Source of the DNA: Dactylosporangium vinaceum
Lineage (GTDB): Bacteria; Actinomycetota; Actinomycetes; Mycobacteriales; Micromonosporaceae
Assembly (NCBI RefSeq): GCF_019904175.1
Contig: NZ_CP061913.1
Coordinates: 10,602,001-10,666,000, forward strand
Direction: 5' to 3'
DNA: 64,000 bases
Numbering within the stretch: the stretch's first letter is position 1; the number at the start of each line of letters is the position of its first letter. The position numbers and the translations under genes are program-made. The notes under the pieces were generated by a model. That model saw only the letters and a list, made by a program, of their open reading frames with translations. It was not told the DNA's origin and ran no database searches. Below, in pieces: positions 14,762-23,445 of the stretch.

Positions 14762-15802
14762 ATGCCCACCCGTCGCATCTCCGGCTTCAAGCCGACCGGC
14801 CCGCTGCAGCTCGGCAACTACCTGGGCGCGATCCGCCCGACGGTCCAGGGCCAGGGCGAGGAGACGGTCGTCTTCGTCGCCGACCTGCACGCCCTGACCG
14901 TCCCGCACGACCCCGAGCGCCTGCGCGACCTCACCCGCCAGGTCGCCGGCCTCCTGCTCGCGGCGGGCGTCGACCCGGACCGCACAGTCCTCTACCGCCA
15001 GTCGGACCTGCCCGCCCACGCCGAACTGCACTACCTCCTCGAATGCTCGGCGAGCTACGGAGAGGTACACCGGATGATTCAGTTCAAAGAAAAAGGCGGC
15101 GGCAGCGGTACCCGTCTGAGCCTGCTGACCTACCCCGTCCTGATGGCCGCGGACATCCTGCTGCACGACATCACCGATGTGCCGGTCGGCCGCGACCAGC
15201 GGCAGCACGTCGAGCTCACCCGCGACCTGGCGCTGCGCTTCAACGAGCGGCACGGCCCCGTCTTCACCGTCCCGCGGGCCGTGCACCCGCAGGTCGCGGC
15301 CCGGGTCGCCGACCTGGCCGACCCGGCGGCGAAGATGGGCAAGACCAACGCGGCGACGAACGGCGTGCTGTTCCTGCTCGACCCGCCCGACGTCCTGCGC
15401 CGCAAGATCATGCGTGCGGTCACCGACGCCGGCACCGATGTCGTCTACGACCCGGCGGGCAAGCCGGGTGTGTCGAACCTGCTCGACCTCCTGGCCACCT
15501 GCACCGCGCGGGACCCCGCCCGGATCGCCGCCGACTACACCGGCTACGGCCGGCTGAAATCCGACGTGGCCGACGCCGTGATCGCCCTGCTCGAGCCCAT
15601 CCAGCAGCGCTATGACGACCTCGGCGACGCCGACATCGAACACGTGCTCGCCCGCGGCGCCGAGCGGGCCGCCGACCGCGCCGATGCCACGGTGCGGCGG
15701 GTCCGCGCGGCGATGGGCCTGGCCGGTCGGGCCGCTACCAGCGCACGGCCCGCTCCCGCAGGTAGCCCAGGGAAGCCGCCGACGGCGCCGGCTCCACGCT
15801 GA
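14762..15802 (+). CDS. trpS: Tryptophanyl-tRNA synthetase
   Basis: A 346-residue class I synthetase that charges tRNA-Trp. The HIGH-type motif is PTGPLQLGNYLGA, followed by VADLHALTV and SLLTYPVLMAADILL. The second motif is KMGKT rather than KMSKS. AGGAGGG lies 9 nt before the ATG. From memory, this form resembles the inducible, indolmycin-resistant Streptomyces TrpRS class, which fits the attenuator in front; resistance here is not shown. The 3' end overlaps the convergent gene by 68 bp. The C-terminal tail (about 325-346) is Pro/Ala-rich and not conserved. Confidence 0.94.
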   Translation: MPTRRISGFKPTGPLQLGNYLGAIRPTVQGQGEETVVFVADLHALTVPHDPERLRDLTRQVAGLLLAAGVDPDRTVLYRQSDLPAHAELHYLLECSASYGEVHRMIQFKEKGGGSGTRLSLLTYPVLMAADILLHDITDVPVGRDQRQHVELTRDLALRFNERHGPVFTVPRAVHPQVAARVADLADPAAKMGKTNAATNGVLFLLDPPDVLRRKIMRAVTDAGTDVVYDPAGKPGVSNLLDLLATCTARDPARIAADYTGYGRLKSDVADAVIALLEPIQQRYDDLGDADIEHVLARGAERAADRADATVRRVRAAMGLAGRAATSARPAPAGSPGKPPTAPAPR

Positions 15803-16901
15803 AGCGCGAGGGCCGGTAGTCGACCTCCTCGATCAGCAGGTCGGCCTCGACGAGCAGCGCCCAGGGCACGTGGAACACCTTCTCGCCCGGCACGGACACG
15901 CCCACCAGATCCACGGCGGGCAGCAGCGCCGGCGTCCCGACCGTCCACTGGGCGGACGTGAACGCCGACCCGTCCGGCCGGGCGGCGAGGGTGGCCTCGA
16001 CCAGCCGCGGCTGCCCCGGCGCCTGCTGATGGCCCAGGGTGCGCCGCTGGTGCTCGGCCACGTCCACGGCGAGCCGCCGGGCCGCCCGGGACGCCGCCGG
16101 GTAGGCCGGATGGCCGCGATCGGGCAGGAACGGCACCACCCGCCCGTCGTCGTCGGTCGTATAGGCCATCGGCGACAGCGGCCGCGGCGTGCGGGCGTAT
16201 TCGTCGGCCGCGAGCTCGTAGAGCTGCTCGACCAGGCGCGGCTCGTCGGTGCACACGAGCAGCATCAGCGTGCTCGGCAGGAACGCGACGGCCCGCCCGC
16301 CGACCTGCTCGTCGAGCTCGGCCAGCCAGCCCTCCAGCAGCACCCAGGAGACCAACTGCTCGCCGCCGTAGTCGGGCACGTGCAGGACGGACGGACCGAA
16401 GAAGCCGGCCGAGGCGGGCAGCTCGGCCCGCGCGAGCGTGCGATGGTGGGCGGCCGCGAAGATCTCCTCCGGGCTCACGCGCCACCGGGCCGGGCTGTCG
16501 ATGTCCAGCGGGACGTCGCCGACGAGCACCACCTCGTCGAGGTGCGGCAGCGCGGGCCGGCGCAGCGTCCGGGTCCCCCGGGCCGCGTGCCGCAGGGCGA
16601 GGCGCAACTCGGGTAGCGCCTCGGCGAACGTCGCCGGCTGGACGGGCGGGGCGAGGCTGTGCGCCACGAACTCCCGCACGAACTGTTTCCGGTCTCCGTG
16701 GCTGCGCTGATACTGCGAGAAGGCCTTCGACAGGAAGAGTGTGCTGTACGCGTCCTGGCCGCATTCGCACACGATGGCGAACTGCGTCGGGCGGAATTCG
16801 GCGTCGGTGAACCCGATTCTGCGCAGCTCGGCCAGCACTTGGTCGGCGAAGCGCTCCCGCGGAGAACGGGCCGGTCGGGTCAACCGCTCGAGGATCCCCA
16901 C
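15735..16901 (-). CDS. Conserved protein of unknown function (DUF1444-like in layout)
   Basis: A 388-residue soluble protein. The N-terminal third has a Cys pair (VCECGQDAY), the middle is mixed alpha/beta (ALPHLDEVVLVGDVPLD, LLEGWLAELDEQVGG), and there is a loop YTTDDDGRVVPF. The general layout resembles DUF1444, but similarity is weak. No signal peptide or helix. A GTG at 16901 was taken as the start; longer starts run into the upstream GNAT gene. Its last 68 bp overlap the end of trpS on the other strand. Confidence 0.7.
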   Translation of the reverse strand: MGILERLTRPARSPRERFADQVLAELRRIGFTDAEFRPTQFAIVCECGQDAYSTLFLSKAFSQYQRSHGDRKQFVREFVAHSLAPPVQPATFAEALPELRLALRHAARGTRTLRRPALPHLDEVVLVGDVPLDIDSPARWRVSPEEIFAAAHHRTLARAELPASAGFFGPSVLHVPDYGGEQLVSWVLLEGWLAELDEQVGGRAVAFLPSTLMLLVCTDEPRLVEQLYELAADEYARTPRPLSPMAYTTDDDGRVVPFLPDRGHPAYPAASRAARRLAVDVAEHQRRTLGHQQAPGQPRLVEATLAARPDGSAFTSAQWTVGTPALLPAVDLVGVSVPGEKVFHVPWALLVEADLLIEEVDYRPSRFSVEPAPSAASLGYLRERAVRW

Positions 16902-16917
16902 CGATCGAACAGTAGCC

Positions 16918-17841
16918 TCAGGCGAGCTCGGACGCGATGGCCTCGGGAGCAATCACGAGTTTTTCGTAGCACAGGCTGAGCGGGCTGTGTACGTACGGCC
17001 CATACGGCGGAATCGGTCGGTAACCGGCCGATTCGTACAATCGGATCGACTCCGGCTGCCGGGCGCCGGTCTCGAGTCGGATGAACAGGTAGTGCGAGCC
17101 CGCGGCCAGGTCCTCCAGCGCGGCCAGCATCCGCCGGGCCAGGCCGTTGCCCCGGTACGCCGGCCGCACGTACATCCGCTTGATCTCGACCGTCTGGTCG
17201 TCGAGGGGCTGGATGGCGGCGCAGCCCGCCCCGACCCCGTCGACCGTCGCCAGCACGAACTTGGCGTTCGGGTCGAGCGGGAACGTCCGGGCCTCGGCGT
17301 CGCCGTAGCGGTACGCGGCCTCGTCGGCCGAGAGGGACACGAGCTCGGCGACGGCCGTGTCGGGTGCGGCCCGGCGCACCACGCGCACGTCCCGCCCGGG
17401 GTCGTCGAAGCGCTTCTCGAAGCAGCGGCTGGCCTCGTACTTCACGTAGCGCCCGAATCGCGGGATGGGCCGGTATCCGGCGCCCAGGAACAGCGAGATG
17501 GCCTCGGGCGCGGTGATCCCGGCCTCCAGGCGCAGCACCCGGTGGCCCCGGGACGCGGCGAGGTCCTCGAGCGCGGCCAGCATGCGCCGGCCGACGCCGC
17601 GGCCGCGGTACCGCGGGCGGACGTACAGGCGGGTCACCTCGGCCGAGTCGATGTCGAGCGCGAGGATGGCGCCGCAGGCCACGGCGTCGCCGCCGTCGAC
17701 CGCGACCAGGTAGCGGGCGGCCGGGTCGACCGCGTACACGTGGCCCTCCCGGCCACCGTCCCGCGCCCGCAGCTCGACCTGCTGGTCGACGACGAGCGCG
17801 ATCACCTCCGAGTCGCCCGACGGGCGTTGCTCGATCAACAT
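16918..17841 (-). CDS. Tandem GNAT acetyltransferase
   Basis: A 307-residue protein with two GNAT domains, about 1-150 and 155-307. Both have the acetyl-CoA loop: YRGRGVGRRMLAALEDLA in the first and YRGNGLARRMLAALEDLA in the second, so the halves arose by duplication. Each half ends in a GYRPIP motif. Tandem GNATs of this kind can be mycothiol synthase relatives, but here both loops look intact and the substrate is unknown. The ATG at 17841 starts the first domain. Confidence 0.88.
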   Translation of the reverse strand: MLIEQRPSGDSEVIALVVDQQVELRARDGGREGHVYAVDPAARYLVAVDGGDAVACGAILALDIDSAEVTRLYVRPRYRGRGVGRRMLAALEDLAASRGHRVLRLEAGITAPEAISLFLGAGYRPIPRFGRYVKYEASRCFEKRFDDPGRDVRVVRRAAPDTAVAELVSLSADEAAYRYGDAEARTFPLDPNAKFVLATVDGVGAGCAAIQPLDDQTVEIKRMYVRPAYRGNGLARRMLAALEDLAAGSHYLFIRLETGARQPESIRLYESAGYRPIPPYGPYVHSPLSLCYEKLVIAPEAIASELA

Positions 17842-17910
17842 GGAACGACGGTACGCACCCTCGATTTCCCCGATGTTTCTTTTACCAGGCAAATCGCGTT
17901 GCGGAGTGGA

Positions 17911-19359
17911 TCAGAAATCGTCGTCCTGGACCGGGCCCGCGGAGGAAAGTTCCTCGTACGGCCGGCGGCGCGCGGCCCGCATGGCCTTGCGGTCGACCGC
18001 CCGGATGCGCTGGTTGGGGTCCTCGACGCGGTAGTCGGTGCCCCGGTTGCCGGGCACGTAGTCCTCCTCGCCGAACTGATTCGGCTGCCAGTCGAATTCG
18101 CGGACGCCAATGCGAACCGGGTCGCCCGGCTCCGCACCGGCCTTTTTGAGCGCGGATTCGACGCCGAGGCGGGCCAGGCGGTCGGCAAGATACCCGACGG
18201 CCTCGTCGTTGTCGAAGTTCGTCTGGCGGACCCAGCGCTCGGGCGAGCCGCCGCGGACCACGAACACGCCCTCGTCGTCGCGCTCGATGGTGAAGCCGGC
18301 GTCGTCCACGGCCACCGGCCGGATGACGATCCGGGTGCGCTCCGGCGTGGGCGCGGCCAGCCGGTGCTCCTTGACCAGCGCGGCCAGCGCGAACGTGAGC
18401 TCGCGCAGACCCTCGTGGGAGACGGCGCTGACGAGGTGCACGGTGAACCCGCGGGCCTCCAGCTCGGGCCGCATGATCTCGGCGAGGTCGCGCCCGTCGG
18501 GCACGTCGATCTTGTTCAGCACGACGATCCGCGGCCGGTCCTCCAGCCCGCCGTACGCGCTGAGCTCCGCCTCGATCGCGTCGATGTCCGACACCGGGTC
18601 GCGCTCGGTCTCCAGGGCCGCCGTGTCGACCACGTGCGCCAGGACCGCGGTGCGCTCGATGTGCCGGAGGAACTCCAGCCCGAGCCCCTTGCCGGTCGCC
18701 GCGCCCGGGATGAGCCCCGGCACGTCGGCCACCGTGAACGTCTCGTCACCGGCCTGCACGACCCCGAGGTTGGGCACGAGCGTGGTGAACGGGTAGTCGG
18801 CGATCTTGGGCCGGGCCGCCGAGATCGCCGCGATGAGCGACGACTTCCCGGCCGAGGGGAACCCGACGAGCCCGACGTCGGCGACGCTCTTGAGCTCGAG
18901 CACGACGTCGATCTCCTCGCCGGGCTCGCCGAGCTCGGCGAAGCCGGGAGCCTTGCGCTTGGTGTTGGCCAGCGACGCGTTCCCGCGCCCGCCGCGCCCG
19001 CCCCGGGCGAGCTCGAACCTGGTGCCGGCCCCGACGAGGTCGGCCAGGACCTCACCGTCGAGCGTCTGCACGACCGTCCCGTCCGGCACCCGCAGCTCCA
19101 GCGTCGCGCCGTTGGCCCCGTCGCGGTCGTTCCCCGCTCCCCCGGCGCCCTTGGGGGCCTTCTGGTGCGGGTGGAAGTGGAAGTCGAGCAGCGTGTGCAC
19201 CCCGGGGTCGACGACGAGTGTCACACTGCCCCCGTGCCCGCCGTCGCCGCCGTCGGGCCCGCCGAACGGCTTGAACTTCTCCCGGTGGATGGACACACAA
19301 CCGTGACCGCCGTCGCCGGCCTTCACGTGCAGCACGGCCCGGTCAACGAACGAGGTCAC
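17911..19359 (-). CDS. obgE: GTPase ObgE/CgtA
   Basis: A ribosome-assembly GTPase of 482 residues. Domains in order: Gly-rich Obg fold (about 1-158, HVKAGDGGHGC), G domain (about 159-335, with GFPSAGKSSLI, DVPGLIPGAA and LNKIDVPDG) and a C-terminal OCT domain (about 350-430). The GTG at 19359 was chosen because GAAGGG lies 9 nt before it; the GTG at 19368 would directly abut that site. It is downstream of rplU-rpmA, the usual bacterial order. Confidence 0.95.
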   Translation of the reverse strand: MTSFVDRAVLHVKAGDGGHGCVSIHREKFKPFGGPDGGDGGHGGSVTLVVDPGVHTLLDFHFHPHQKAPKGAGGAGNDRDGANGATLELRVPDGTVVQTLDGEVLADLVGAGTRFELARGGRGGRGNASLANTKRKAPGFAELGEPGEEIDVVLELKSVADVGLVGFPSAGKSSLIAAISAARPKIADYPFTTLVPNLGVVQAGDETFTVADVPGLIPGAATGKGLGLEFLRHIERTAVLAHVVDTAALETERDPVSDIDAIEAELSAYGGLEDRPRIVVLNKIDVPDGRDLAEIMRPELEARGFTVHLVSAVSHEGLRELTFALAALVKEHRLAAPTPERTRIVIRPVAVDDAGFTIERDDEGVFVVRGGSPERWVRQTNFDNDEAVGYLADRLARLGVESALKKAGAEPGDPVRIGVREFDWQPNQFGEEDYVPGNRGTDYRVEDPNQRIRAVDRKAMRAARRRPYEELSSAGPVQDDDF

Positions 19360-19368
19360 GGTCAACAC

Positions 19369-19708
19369 CCTTCAAATACACGAAGCTATGACTCGGGCGC
19401 GCCGTGGGCGCGACCGTCGCTCCCGCAGACACCGGTCGGCGCCGGGGCGCCTCCCTGCCGGGTCCGCGGTGCATGCGGTCAGAACCAACGGGCCCTGACG
19501 GCCCTGAAACCAACGGGCCCCGGTGGGCCCGAAAAGCAGCAACGGCGGGTCGAGGGCCTTTATGCCCCCGCCCGCCGCGGGACTACCCAGTCCGGTTTCG
19601 ATGACGCTTCGCGTGGTGCAAAACCGGACCGGGGCCCGAGTCACCCGGTCCCGTTTCGACGACGCTTCGCGAGGATCAAAACCGGACCGGGGACCGCAAA
19701 GCCGTGAA
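19369..19708. other. rpmA-obgE intergenic region
   Basis: 340 bp without a gene. It contains two copies of CCAACGGGCCC and the two 40 bp hairpin-forming repeats at 19595-19692. The repeats may work as an attenuator between the ribosomal protein genes and obgE, since rplU-rpmA normally need higher expression. Confidence 0.5.
19595..19692 (-). repeat. Tandem 40 bp repeat forming hairpins
   Basis: Copies at 19595-19634 and 19653-19692 are 36 of 40 identical. Each begins GTTTCGA and ends CAAAACCGGACCGGGG, so CCGGTTT (19593-19599) and AAACCGG can close a stem around CGCTTCGCG. They lie just after the rpmA stop on the minus strand. Confidence 0.6.
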
Positions 19709-19978
19709 TCAGCTCGCAGCCGCAACAGTGGCGGGCGTGATGCTGACCGTCTTGCGACCGCGCTTGGTGCCGAAGGTCACGTGACCCGGCGCCAGCGCGA
19801 ACAGCGTGTCGTCGCCACCGCGGCCGACCAGGTCGCCCGGGTGGAACTTGGTGCCGCGCTGCCGGATGATGATCTCGCCGGCGTTCACGAGCTGACCGCC
19901 GAAACGCTTCACGCCGAGCCGCTGGGCGGCGGAGTCGCGCCCGTTCCGCGAGCTGGACGCACCCTTTTTGTGTGCCAT
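19709..19978 (-). CDS. rpmA: 50S ribosomal protein L27
   Basis: An 89-residue protein of the peptidyl transferase region. It starts MAHKKGASSSRNGRDS, the standard unprocessed L27 N-terminus, without the cleavable extension found in Firmicutes. It lies 10 bp downstream of rplU, as usual. Confidence 0.98.
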   Translation of the reverse strand: MAHKKGASSSRNGRDSAAQRLGVKRFGGQLVNAGEIIIRQRGTKFHPGDLVGRGGDDTLFALAPGHVTFGTKRGRKTVSITPATVAAAS

Positions 19979-19988
19979 CGCGCTTGCC

Positions 19989-20303
19989 CTACTTCCCGGT
20001 GGAGATGCCGGTGACCTTCACCTGGGTCAGCGGCTGGCGGTGACCCTGGCGCTTGTGGTAGCCGGTCTTGTTCTTGAACTTGTGGATCCGGATCTTCGGA
20101 CCCTTGGTGTGTGCGACGACCTCAGCGGTCACCGCGGCGCCGGCAAGCTTGGCCGCGTCGGTGATGAGATCCTCGCCGTCGACAAGCAGCACAGCGGAGA
20201 GCGTCAGCGCATCGCCCGGCTCGCCCGCGAGCTTCTCGACCTCGATCACATCGCCCTCGGCGACCTTGTACTGCTTGCCGCCGGTCTTGACGATCGCGTA
20301 CAT
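19989..20303 (-). CDS. rplU: 50S ribosomal protein L21
   Basis: A 104-residue protein starting MYAIVKTGGKQYKVAEGD and containing KNKTGYHKRQGHRQ, the L21 rRNA-binding signature. It is the first gene of the rplU-rpmA pair. The ATG at 20303 fits the family exactly, and AGGAG lies upstream. Confidence 0.98.
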   Translation of the reverse strand: MYAIVKTGGKQYKVAEGDVIEVEKLAGEPGDALTLSAVLLVDGEDLITDAAKLAGAAVTAEVVAHTKGPKIRIHKFKNKTGYHKRQGHRQPLTQVKVTGISTGK

Positions 20304-20388
20304 GGGACGCGGACTCCTGTCGTAGCTCTGGCGGGCTGGTCGGTCGACACCGCGCACCCCAAAGCTAAACAGGCACGCGAAAGACCCC

Positions 20389-20404
20389 GCGCACGAAAGT
20401 GCGC
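20389..20404. other. Hairpin near the rplU promoter
   Basis: GCGCAC-GAAA-GTGCGC, 6 bp arms with a stable tetraloop, between the rne terminator and rplU. A TAGCTT -10-like hexamer for rplU lies at 20361-20366 on the minus strand. Confidence 0.35.
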
Positions 20405-20412
20405 TTTGAAGA

Positions 20413-20436
20413 GAGTACGCCACGCATGGCGTACTC
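20413..20436 (-). terminator. rne terminator
   Basis: GAGTACGCCA-CGCA-TGGCGTACTC: a perfect 10 bp stem with a 4 nt loop, just before the rne stop-side flank on the minus strand and followed there by TCTTC. It separates rne from rplU. Confidence 0.75.
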
Positions 20437-20442
20437 CCCAAA

Positions 20443-23271
20443 TCAGGGCCGGGTCCGGCGGCGAACGCCACCCCGGCGAGTGCGGCGGCGGGCTCCGTTG
20501 CCCGCGCCCTCCTCATCGTCGTCCTCGGCATTGTCAGGGTCGTCCTCGGAGGCGATGGGCGCGAAGCCCTCCTCCTCCGCGGCGTCCTGGGTGTCGTGGA
20601 CAGCGGTCACGGCCTCGGCGGTCTCCTCCTCGGCGACCGCGGTGGCACCGCGGCGGCCCCGGCGGCGGCTGCGCGGCGCGGGTGCGTCGGCCTCCTCCAC
20701 ACCGCTGCTGACCCCCGGCGCGGACGTGGCCGAGGCGACCTTGGCCACGGCGTTGCTGTGGCCGCCACCGCCGTTGTGGCCGCCGTTGTGGCCGCCACCA
20801 CCGTTGCCGCCGCCACCGCGCTTCTCCGGGATCGGCTCGGTGTGGATGATCAGGCCGCGGCCCTTGCAGACCTCACAGGTCTCGCTGAACGCCTCCAGCA
20901 GGCCCTGCCCGACCCGCTTGCGGGTCATCTGGACCAGGCCCAGGGAGGTGATCTCGGTGACCTGGTGCTTGGTCCGGTCCCGGCCCAGGCACTCGGTCAG
21001 CCGGCGCAGCACCAGCTCGCGGTTGGACTCCAGGACCATGTCGATGAAGTCGATGACGATGATGCCGCCGAGGTCACGCAGCCGCAGCTGGTGGACGATC
21101 TCCTCGGCCGCCTCGAGGTTGTTGCGGGTGACCGTCTCCTCGAGGTTGCCGCCGGCGCCGGTGTACTTGCCGGTGTTGACGTCCACGACGGTCATCGCCT
21201 CGGTGCGGTCGATGACCAGGCTGCCGCCGGAGGGCAGGAAGACCCGCCGGTCCAGGGCCTTGATCAGCTGCTCGTCGATGCGCAGGTCGGCGAAGACGTC
21301 GCCGGTGCCGGTGTAGCGGCGCACCCGGTCGACCAGGTCGGGCGAGACGTGCGACAGGTAGGGCTCGACCGACTCGTAGGCCTCGTTGCCCTGGATGACC
21401 AGCTCGCGGAAGTCCTCGTTGAACAGGTCGCGCACGACCCGCACGACGAGCTCGGGCTCCTCGTAGAGCGGGGCCGGCGCGCTGCTGCCGCGCGACTTCT
21501 CCTGGATGGCCTCCCACTGCGCCTGCAGCCGCGTGACGTCGCGCTCGAGGTCGTCCTCGGAGGCGCCCTCGGCCGCGGTGCGCACGATCACGCCGGCGCC
21601 GTCGGGCACGAGGTTCTTGAGCACGTCGCGCAGGCGCTTGCGCTCCACGTCGGAGAGCTTGCGGCTGATGCCCGAGGCGTTGCCGTGCGGCACGTAGACC
21701 AGGTGCCGGCCGGACAGCGCGATGTGGCTGGTGAGGCGGGCGCCCTTGGTGCCGATCGGGTCCTTGGTGACCTGCACGAGCACCGAGTCGCCGGACTTCA
21801 GCGCCTGCTCGATGGTGCGGGTGCGGCCCTCGAGCCCGGTGGCATCCCAGTTGACCTCACCGGCGTAGAGCACGGCGTTGCGGCCCCGGCCGATGTCGAC
21901 GAACGCGGCCTCCATGCTGGGCAGCACGTTCTGGACACGGCCGAGGTACACGTTGCCGACCATCGAGCTCGACGACGCCCGGGTGACGTAGTGCTCGACG
22001 AGCACCTTGTCCTCGAGCACGGCGATCTGCGTGCGGTCGTTCTTCTGCCGGATGACCATCGTGCGGTCGACGGCCTCGCGGCGGGCCAGGAACTCGCTCT
22101 CGCTGAGGATCGGCGGGCGGGTGCGGCGCTGCTCGCGGCCGTCCCGGCGGCGCTGGCGCTTGGCCTCCAGCCGGGTCGAGCCGGAGACGCCCTGGACCTC
22201 GTCGCGGTCGCGGGTCACGGTCCGCGGCTCACGGATCTTGACGACCACGTGCGGATCGTCGCCGGCCTCGGTGTCGGTGGAGCCCTTGCGGCGGCGGCGG
22301 CGACGGCGGCGGGTCAGGCCCTCGCCGTCCTCCTCACCGTCCTCGTCGGCGGACGCCTCGGGCTCCTCGCCGTCGGCGGCTTCCTCGCCGTCGGCCTCGG
22401 CCGTCTCGTCGCCCTCGTCGAGCTCGTCCCCGGCGGTACCGCGGCCACGGCCACGGCCGCGGCGACCGCGGCGGCGCCGGCGGCGGGCATTGGCGTCGAG
22501 GCCGTCCTCGTCGTCATCGTCGTCATCGTCGGTCTCGGCCTCGTCGGTCTCGACGGGCGCCTCGACCACCTCGACCGGCGCCTCGGCCAGGACATCCTCG
22601 CTCGCGCCCCGGCCCCGGCGCCGCCGGCGTCCCCGGCTGACCGGCTCCTCCTCGGCGAAGTCCTCGTCCTCGGCGCGCTCGACGACCCGCTCGACGGCCC
22701 GTTCGACCCGGGCGACGGGCGCGGCCTGCTCGCTCGGCGGCATGAACAGCAGCTGGACGGGCGCGGCGCGGCGGCCCCGGCGGGCCGGCGGCTCCTCTTC
22801 CTCCACGACCAGGGGCTCGAGCTCCTCGGGCGTGTCCGAGTCCTCCTCGGCCTCCTCGGAGGCGAGCTCCTCGGCCAGGGGCTCCTCGTCGGGCTCCTCC
22901 GCGGCCGCGATGGGCAGCGGCTCGGGCTCCGGCTCCGGCTCGACGACCTTCGCCCGGCTGCGCCGGGCCCTGGTGGCCTTGACCGGCACGGGCGTCTCCT
23001 CGAGCGGAAGCGCCTGCTGCCCGGAATCGCCGGTTTCGGCGGCCTCGGCGGCCGGTGTCACCTTCCGCCGGCGGCGGGTGGTGGTAGGAGCCGGCTCCTC
23101 GGCCGGTGCTTCCACCGGGTCGACGGGCTCGGCGGCCGGCGCGTCGGCGGCGGCCTTGGTGGTCCGGCGGCGGGTGCGCCGCACAGGGGCAGTGGTCTCT
23201 TCAGCGTTGGCTGCAGCAGCCACCGGCTCTTCGCCGGTGGTCTCGCCGCTCGCCGACTCGTTGTCGAACAT
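20443..23271 (-). CDS. rne: Ribonuclease E/G
   Basis: The main mRNA-decay and rRNA-processing endonuclease, 942 residues, in the actinobacterial layout. A long acidic and Arg-rich disordered N-terminus (about 1-400, with RRRRRGRRGRGRGR-like patches) leads to an S1 domain from about 435 (MVGNVYLGRVQNVLPSMEAA). The catalytic core (MTVVDVNTGKYTG, then GGIIVIDFIDM) and the zinc-link CEVCKGRG near 797 follow. The C-terminus is Gly/His-rich, then basic. The ATG at 23271 is preceded by a GGAG. A strong terminator follows. Confidence 0.95.
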   Translation of the reverse strand: MFDNESASGETTGEEPVAAAANAEETTAPVRRTRRRTTKAAADAPAAEPVDPVEAPAEEPAPTTTRRRRKVTPAAEAAETGDSGQQALPLEETPVPVKATRARRSRAKVVEPEPEPEPLPIAAAEEPDEEPLAEELASEEAEEDSDTPEELEPLVVEEEEPPARRGRRAAPVQLLFMPPSEQAAPVARVERAVERVVERAEDEDFAEEEPVSRGRRRRRGRGASEDVLAEAPVEVVEAPVETDEAETDDDDDDDEDGLDANARRRRRRGRRGRGRGRGTAGDELDEGDETAEADGEEAADGEEPEASADEDGEEDGEGLTRRRRRRRRKGSTDTEAGDDPHVVVKIREPRTVTRDRDEVQGVSGSTRLEAKRQRRRDGREQRRTRPPILSESEFLARREAVDRTMVIRQKNDRTQIAVLEDKVLVEHYVTRASSSSMVGNVYLGRVQNVLPSMEAAFVDIGRGRNAVLYAGEVNWDATGLEGRTRTIEQALKSGDSVLVQVTKDPIGTKGARLTSHIALSGRHLVYVPHGNASGISRKLSDVERKRLRDVLKNLVPDGAGVIVRTAAEGASEDDLERDVTRLQAQWEAIQEKSRGSSAPAPLYEEPELVVRVVRDLFNEDFRELVIQGNEAYESVEPYLSHVSPDLVDRVRRYTGTGDVFADLRIDEQLIKALDRRVFLPSGGSLVIDRTEAMTVVDVNTGKYTGAGGNLEETVTRNNLEAAEEIVHQLRLRDLGGIIVIDFIDMVLESNRELVLRRLTECLGRDRTKHQVTEITSLGLVQMTRKRVGQGLLEAFSETCEVCKGRGLIIHTEPIPEKRGGGGNGGGGHNGGHNGGGGHSNAVAKVASATSAPGVSSGVEEADAPAPRSRRRGRRGATAVAEEETAEAVTAVHDTQDAAEEEGFAPIASEDDPDNAEDDDEEGAGNGARRRTRRGGVRRRTRP

Positions 23272-23445
23272 GCGGACGTTCTCCAGTTCTGGCGCTCCCG
23301 GGCGCGTAGCAACGCAGCCACACGGGGGCACCGCAATATATGTTGTGCCGTCGGAGGTATCCGCTCACACGGACGATCCGTCGAAAGTCTGCCAACCTCG
23401 CGCCGTGGCGACCGGCGGCCCGCCACCTGGCGGATCACCCATCGT

